From NCBI GenBank assembly GCA_964346665.1, contig CAYFVC010000009.1, forward strand, positions 1-28,725: a stretch of 28,725 nucleotides of DNA, read 5' to 3'. This DNA comes from JAZGEG01 sp964346665 (GTDB lineage: Archaea > Aenigmatarchaeota > Aenigmatarchaeia > QMZP01 > QMZT01). Under the pieces are notes generated by a model. The model was not told where the DNA came from. It made no database searches and saw nothing but the letters and a program-made list of their open reading frames with translations. Position 1 is the stretch's first letter. Every line of letters starts with the position of its first letter. Below are positions 24,937 to 28,725 of this stretch, one piece after another. A program made the position numbers and the translations under genes.

Positions 24937-26243
24937 AGGATTTCGAAGTCGTTAAAGTGAAGAAATTCGATAGATTATGGAAGTACGGGGAGGGAGGAAG
25001 CGTATGCCAGAGCACGTACAAAGACGGATTCGTTTACTTCGGGGCGTGCGATTCATATGTATACGTTGTTAATGCTGAGACAGGAAAACTAAAGTGGATG
25101 TTCAAAACAAATGGTATGATAATGTGTCACCCCCATGTAAGCTTTGGAATAGTTTTTGTAGGGTCTTATGACAATTACATGTACGCATTTGACCAGGAAT
25201 CGGGAAAACTATTGTGGAAATTCAGAACAGGTGGAAAAATATTCAGCACTTCTGTGACTTCAACTTCTGGGGATTTTGTATATTTCGGTTCAGAGGACGG
25301 ATTCGCCTACTGTGTTGAGGTAAAAACTGGAAAAGAGGTTTGGAGGTTTAAAACTGGTTCGGATATCGCGGCGAGTCCAATATTTTTCGAGAATAAAGTT
25401 TTCATTGGTTCTTATGACGAAAATTTATATTGCCTCGATGCAGAAACAGGCAAGGAAATTTGGAGGTTCAAAACTGGGGACCAGGTCCAGATAACTGATA
25501 CTCCTCATATTAAGAACAGGATGATATTTTTCGGTTCATTTGATAATTACACATATGCAGTTAACATCGACACAGGAAAAGAGGTTTGGAGGTTCAAAAC
25601 CGGAAAATACGGAATTACAACACCACCTTTTGTTTTCGGAGATACTGTTTACGTTCCTGATAGGGATGGTTTCGTCCATTCCTTGGATTTGAATGGAAAG
25701 GAGAAGTGGAGATTCAAGACAGGTGACATGATAGCTAAGGTAAAAGCGACTAAAAACAACGTGTTCTTCGGTTCAGAAGATGGGAACGTTTATTGTCTTG
25801 ACACTGAAGGCAAAGAACTTTGGAGGTTCAAAACTGGTGGACCTGTTTATGATATGGAAGTTAACGAGAGAGGGGATAAGATATTTTTCGGCAGTTGGGA
25901 TTGTCACGAATATTCAGTTGATGTTAAGACAGGCAAAGAACTGTGGAGATTTAGAACAAGCAGTATGGTTCAGGGTTATCTCCCCCCATCCACGGAAGCC
26001 TTCAAACTTGAAGTTAAAAAGGCAACTCATGTTGATGACGCAATAAGCAAGGAGAAATACAAATCCAAGAAAGAAGAGAGTGTTTCCCTATCGGATTATC
26101 ATCTAACTGGTGAGTATTCGACAGAATCGGAATACAAAACAAAATCTGATTACGATGTGCAGTGGATTGTTCTCGAAGAAATTCTGATCTCAAATCCCGA
26201 TATACTTCAGGATAATTTCATTAAATTCCAGACAAGGGTTTGA
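24885..26243 (+). CDS. Array propeller 9, last gene of the array
   Basis: A 452-residue member overlapping gene 8 by 52 nt behind GGAAGGTGAGG. The N-terminus is MDIWFEGFETPDFDTELED. Blades are regular; blade 5 is KTGKYGITT, blade 6 is short-turn (DLNGKEKWRF), and blade 8 is GSWDCHEYSVDVKTGKELW. Hexads are SDYHLT GEYSTE SEYKTK SDYDVQ. As no gene starts inside it, its end is unlike genes 1-8: FEGI becomes LEEILISN and it closes with NFIKFQTRV. This supports the idea that the other tails are by-products of overlap with the next start codon. The aRF1 gene follows after a 58-base gap with its own TATA box. Confidence 0.86.
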   Translation: MDIWFEGFETPDFDTELEDFEVVKVKKFDRLWKYGEGGSVCQSTYKDGFVYFGACDSYVYVVNAETGKLKWMFKTNGMIMCHPHVSFGIVFVGSYDNYMYAFDQESGKLLWKFRTGGKIFSTSVTSTSGDFVYFGSEDGFAYCVEVKTGKEVWRFKTGSDIAASPIFFENKVFIGSYDENLYCLDAETGKEIWRFKTGDQVQITDTPHIKNRMIFFGSFDNYTYAVNIDTGKEVWRFKTGKYGITTPPFVFGDTVYVPDRDGFVHSLDLNGKEKWRFKTGDMIAKVKATKNNVFFGSEDGNVYCLDTEGKELWRFKTGGPVYDMEVNERGDKIFFGSWDCHEYSVDVKTGKELWRFRTSSMVQGYLPPSTEAFKLEVKKATHVDDAISKEKYKSKKEESVSLSDYHLTGEYSTESEYKTKSDYDVQWIVLEEILISNPDILQDNFIKFQTRV

Positions 26244-26254
26244 CATTCGTTTTC

Positions 26255-26264
26255 TTTAAATATA
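26255..26264 (+). promoter_or_regulatory. Putative TATA box of aRF1
   Basis: TTTAAATATA lies about 38-47 bases before the ATG at 26302 and about 12 bases past the array's last stop, so the release factor gene has its own promoter. Confidence 0.55.
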
Positions 26265-26301
26265 AGCAAACAAAACTAATCTTTAAAATAAGGTGTTGGC
26301 C

Positions 26302-27519
26302 ATGACGAAGGAAGATATCCGGAAGAGAAGGTTGAAAGATCTAGTCGGAGAACTCGATAACTTTAGGGGGAGGCATACCGAACTGGTTTCCGTGTATATC
26401 CCTGCCGGGTACAATTTGAATAAAGTGACGGATCAGATCACGAATGAGAAATCCACCGCGCAGAACATAAAGTCAAAGACCGTTAGGAAGAACGTTATGG
26501 CTGCACTCGAGAGGATTCTGCAACATCTGAAACTGTATAAGCAAACCCCTGAAAACGGTCTGGTGGTATTCTCAGGAAACATATCGGAAAGGGAAGGTGT
26601 TGCGGACATTGAGATATTCGCTCTCGAACCTCCCGAGCCTTTGAAACAGAAACTTTACTGGTGCGACCAGAAATTCGTTCTCGACCCTTTGAAGGATATG
26701 ATAAGGGAGAAGGAGGTGTACGGTCTGATAGTTATTGACAAATCAGAAGCAGAAGTGGGCGTTCTCCAGGGGAAAAGGGTGAAATCCCTCAAACACCTGG
26801 AATCCCTTGTTCCAGGGAAAACGGACAAAGGGGGGTGGAGTGCGAACAGGTACGCTCGCATACGTGAGGGTCTTTTGCATGATTTCATGAAGAAAGTGGG
26901 GGATGTCGCTTCCCAGCAGTTCGGAGAGTTAAAGGATCTGAAGGGCTTGATAGTAGGCGGACCAGGTCCTGTGAAGGACAAATTTGTGGAAGGGAAATTC
27001 CTCAGGTACGATTTCCAGAAAAAGATAGTCTCTATTGTGGACACATCATACACAGGAGAGTACGGTCTAGAAGAGGCCTTGAACAGGTCAGAAGAAGCCC
27101 TGAAAGAAGCATCCGTAATTAAGGAGAAAAAAATACTCGGACGATTTTTTGATGAGTTGGGAAAGGATTCAGGTTTAGCGATCTATGGAGTAAAGGAGGT
27201 TGTCCAGACCTTGAAATCCGGGAGCGTTGAAGTTCTTTTGTTATCAGAACATTTCGATTGGGTGAGAGCGAAACTTAAATGTCCGAAATGCGGGGAGGAA
27301 AAGGATGTGATAATGGTTAGGAAGAAAGCCGAGGAAAATAAGTGTAAAAAATGCGACGAGTTATATGAAATACTCGCGGAAAAGGATCTGACGGACGAGA
27401 TCGTGAAGCTCGCGGAAGATATGGGAACAGAAGTCGAAATGGTCTCGGGTGATACTAAAGAGGGGAATCAATTGAAGGAGATGGGTGGTATAGGCGGGAT
27501 TTTAAGATACAAAACTTAG
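26302..27519 (+). CDS. prf1: Peptide chain release factor aRF1 with GGW in place of GGQ
   Basis: Recognises all stop codons and triggers peptide release. The frame can start at a GTG at 26293, but that GTG lies in the Shine-Dalgarno AAGGTG (26290-26295), so ATG at 26302 is used (405 residues). Domain N has TAQNIKSKTVR (NIKS 55-58) and YWCDQKF, both canonical for stop-codon decoding. Domain M has KTDKGGWSANRYARIREG: the catalytic Gln of the otherwise universal GGQ is Trp (TGG, 26836-26838). Domain C carries four cysteines (CPKC at 327-330, CKKC at 348-351) and the canonical end GDTKEGNQLKEMGGIGGILRY. Everything else argues for the true aRF1 rather than a paralogue. The last 18 bases overlap the convergent phosphatase gene. 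Confidence 0.93.
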   Translation: MTKEDIRKRRLKDLVGELDNFRGRHTELVSVYIPAGYNLNKVTDQITNEKSTAQNIKSKTVRKNVMAALERILQHLKLYKQTPENGLVVFSGNISEREGVADIEIFALEPPEPLKQKLYWCDQKFVLDPLKDMIREKEVYGLIVIDKSEAEVGVLQGKRVKSLKHLESLVPGKTDKGGWSANRYARIREGLLHDFMKKVGDVASQQFGELKDLKGLIVGGPGPVKDKFVEGKFLRYDFQKKIVSIVDTSYTGEYGLEEALNRSEEALKEASVIKEKKILGRFFDELGKDSGLAIYGVKEVVQTLKSGSVEVLLLSEHFDWVRAKLKCPKCGEEKDVIMVRKKAEENKCKKCDELYEILAEKDLTDEIVKLAEDMGTEVEMVSGDTKEGNQLKEMGGIGGILRYKT

Positions 27520-28008
27520 GATTTTCTCATAGAAAGCGAATATAATTATGGGGATGAAAACACCCATCACTGTTCCAAAAACGATATCGATTATGTGATG
27601 CACTCCTAAAAAATATCTTGAGATCGATACCAAGAATGGTATCACGAACAAGGGAGCAAACCACTTCTTTCGGATGTTAACGTAAACTGAGGAGAAAACA
27701 GCGAATATCACTGCTGCATGCCCTGAAGGGAATGAGCTGTCATTCGAACAATACGGGTTGCATCCCTCTACGTAAGGCTCGCAAGATAAGCATGGTCTTT
27801 CTGTGTTTATAACGCTTTTCAAACAGAACGCAACCCCCAATGTCAACCATATGCTCACTATGAAAACGAAAAAACCCTTTTTCACAACTTCCCTTTTCCC
27901 CTCGCTCATTTTATTTCTCAGGAGCACGTATACGATCAGAAGAATCCCTGTCGAGAACATCCAGATTCCCGGCTCCCCTATCAAGGTTATAGCATACCAA
28001 AGATTCAT
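27502..28008 (-). CDS. PAP2-family membrane phosphatase
   Basis: A membrane phosphatase of the PAP2/acid phosphatase superfamily, probably acting on a lipid or isoprenoid phosphate at the membrane. It has 168 residues with about five hydrophobic segments. The three-part active site is complete: K64-x6-RP (71-72), PSGH at 94-97, and SRYFLGVHHIID with Arg131, His137 and Asp141. A Cys-rich loop (CLSCEP, EGCNPYCSND) lies between motifs 1 and 2 and may form disulfides if extracytoplasmic. The gene lies 37 bases after the L3 stop on the same strand and overlaps aRF1 tail to tail by 18 bases. Substrate not determined. Confidence 0.87.
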   Translation of the reverse strand: MNLWYAITLIGEPGIWMFSTGILLIVYVLLRNKMSEGKREVVKKGFFVFIVSIWLTLGVAFCLKSVINTERPCLSCEPYVEGCNPYCSNDSSFPSGHAAVIFAVFSSVYVNIRKKWFAPLFVIPFLVSISRYFLGVHHIIDIVFGTVMGVFIPIIIFAFYEKILSFVS

Positions 28009-28045
28009 AGAAATAAATTTGTATTTCTTGGTTAAAAAACAATCA

Positions 28046-28725
28046 TCACTGCTGGCTTTCTAAGGAAACGGATTTCACTTCAACCGGTTCTTTCACATCA
28101 GTCTTCCTGAAGGATTTCCTGAAGAGAACTAGTCTTTTCTTAGAACCCGGGACAGAGCCTTCAATCAGGACGTAGTTCTTTTTGACTTCCCCGTAATTCA
28201 CGAAACTCCCCTTTATTCCGAGCCCGTCACTCCCTATTTTTATCAATCGTTTGTTGTACTCCGTTCGTATTTGGAAGCCGAGCTGTCCTGCCTGGGGAAT
28301 CACTCCAGGCAAAACCCTTCCGGGCGTGACAGGGCCCATAGTCCCTATATGCCTTCTTTTCTCCTTGTTCTTCCTGCTCCTTATAGTGACCCCGAACCTC
28401 TTCACCACTCCTTGGAAACCCTTGCCTTTGCTAACGGATTTAACATCAACATGCTCCCCTTCAGAAAAAACCTCTGAAACATCAAGCTCCTTCCCAAGTT
28501 TTCCCTTCGCGTAGTTCCATTTGTTTTCGGTGGTCCCAGAAAGGTCGATCTCGAACACTTCCGGCTTTTTCTTTCTTAAACCAGATTCCCTTGGTTGGGT
28601 GTAAACGAGCAAACGTATGTCAGATATCCTGTCAAGCTTCCCTTCAAAATCAGGGATTTCCGATTTCTTTTTCGGAATGTCAAGTTTCCTCACGATATCC
28701 TTTTTCAAATCCTTTGCCCATACCA
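28046..28725 (-). CDS. rpl3: 50S ribosomal protein L3 (uL3), 5' end outside window
   Basis: A large-subunit protein near the peptidyl transferase centre, at the head of a ribosomal protein operon in many archaea. The frame continues to the window edge through VWAKDLKKDIVRKLDIPKK, which corresponds to the middle of archaeal L3, so about the first third is missing. Diagnostic stretches are GKGFQGVVKRFGV, RRHIGTMGPVTPGRV and PQAGQLGFQIRTEYN. A TTG at 28708 is an internal codon, not a start. The PAP2 gene follows downstream; the rest of a ribosomal operon is not visible on this side. Confidence 0.93.
   Translation of the reverse strand, partial: VWAKDLKKDIVRKLDIPKKKSEIPDFEGKLDRISDIRLLVYTQPRESGLRKKKPEVFEIDLSGTTENKWNYAKGKLGKELDVSEVFSEGEHVDVKSVSKGKGFQGVVKRFGVTIRSRKNKEKRRHIGTMGPVTPGRVLPGVIPQAGQLGFQIRTEYNKRLIKIGSDGLGIKGSFVNYGEVKKNYVLIEGSVPGSKKRLVLFRKSFRKTDVKEPVEVKSVSLESQQ

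Larger units (their letters stand above)
14360..26243 (+). repeat. Tandem array of nine overlapping propeller genes
   Basis: Nine homologous units with start-to-start spacing of 1331, 1328, 1316, 1316, 1325, 1310, 1304 and 1295 bases. Neighbouring genes overlap at 15691-15742, 17019-17070, 18335-18386, 19651-19702, 20976-21027, 22286-22331, 23590-23641 and 24885-24936, which is 52 nt each except 46 nt for the sixth. In every case the downstream ATG is in the -1 frame of the upstream gene. Blade order and blade-specific signatures are kept in all copies, so whole genes were duplicated rather than blades shuffled. Copies 2 and 4 share the N-terminus GFSDFEVDVE, and copies 3 and 5 share an ETSDF form, which suggests that a two-gene block was copied. 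Confidence 0.9.

Noticed and set aside
14360..26243. Exported or membrane quinoprotein dehydrogenases
   Set aside because: No signal peptide, membrane helix or heme motif was seen in any copy, and no quinone-cofactor biosynthesis genes are in the window. PQQ-like is used only for the fold.
14360..26243. Assembly artefact duplicating one propeller gene
   Set aside because: The nine copies differ widely in sequence, in blade details and in one overlap length, so they are not a collapsed or repeated assembly of a single gene. Long-read confirmation of copy number would still be useful.
26293..26301. GTG start of aRF1 three codons upstream
   Set aside because: This GTG is part of the AAGGTG Shine-Dalgarno for the ATG at 26302.
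26302..27519. A Vms1-like or other release-factor paralogue rather than aRF1
   Set aside because: NIKS, YxC, the zinc cysteines and the GGIGGILRY end are all present in the right order; only the GGQ Gln differs.

Overview
The window looks archaeal. It encodes an archaeal-type threonyl-tRNA synthetase with the editing N-domain, aRF1, an archaeal L3, FEN1, a DRG-family GTPase, a KaiC-like ATPase and an archaeo-eukaryotic primase. TATA boxes lie about 25-35 bases upstream of many starts, and the tRNA appears to carry introns. The primase carries its own four-cysteine C-terminal domain, and gene packing is tight with small overlaps. This would suit a DPANN-like or other small-genome archaeon, but the lineage is my inference.

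Left part (1-14163) is housekeeping and accessory genes. In order: thrS (minus, 3' end cut by the window); a lone PQQ-like beta-propeller gene (minus); a histone-deacetylase-fold deacetylase (minus); a primase (plus); an AT-rich orphan gene (plus); a DASS-type anion transporter with a small Cys-rich gene just upstream (minus); a DRG GTPase followed by a 38-residue zinc ribbon (minus); a Kef-type antiporter overlapping ksgA (plus); a KaiC-like ATPase (minus); fen1 with a small membrane protein (minus); an Mth938-fold protein (minus); and a tRNA-Gln(CTG) that appears to contain two introns, one in the D-loop and one in the T-loop.

Centre-right (14360-26243) is the striking part: nine consecutive plus-strand genes, each about 450-460 codons, each encoding an eight-bladed PQQ-like propeller. 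They share a short acidic/Phe-rich N-terminus and a C-terminal tail made of four S-(D/E)-Y-x-x-x hexads. Every gene starts inside the end of the previous one, in another frame, with an overlap of 52 nt at seven junctions and 46 nt at one. The Shine-Dalgarno sequence lies inside the upstream coding region. One strong TATA box and one very strong Shine-Dalgarno precede the first gene, so the array is probably one polycistronic unit. The lone copy at 1952-3340 has the same architecture and tail, which makes ten paralogues and nearly half of the window. No signal peptides or membrane segments are visible, so these are probably cytosolic. Function is unknown.

Right end: aRF1 (plus), otherwise canonical but with GGW in place of the catalytic GGQ; a PAP2-type phosphatase (minus); and ribosomal protein L3 (minus, 5' end cut by the window). 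No mobile elements or CRISPR arrays were seen, and no intergenic gap exceeds 300 bases.
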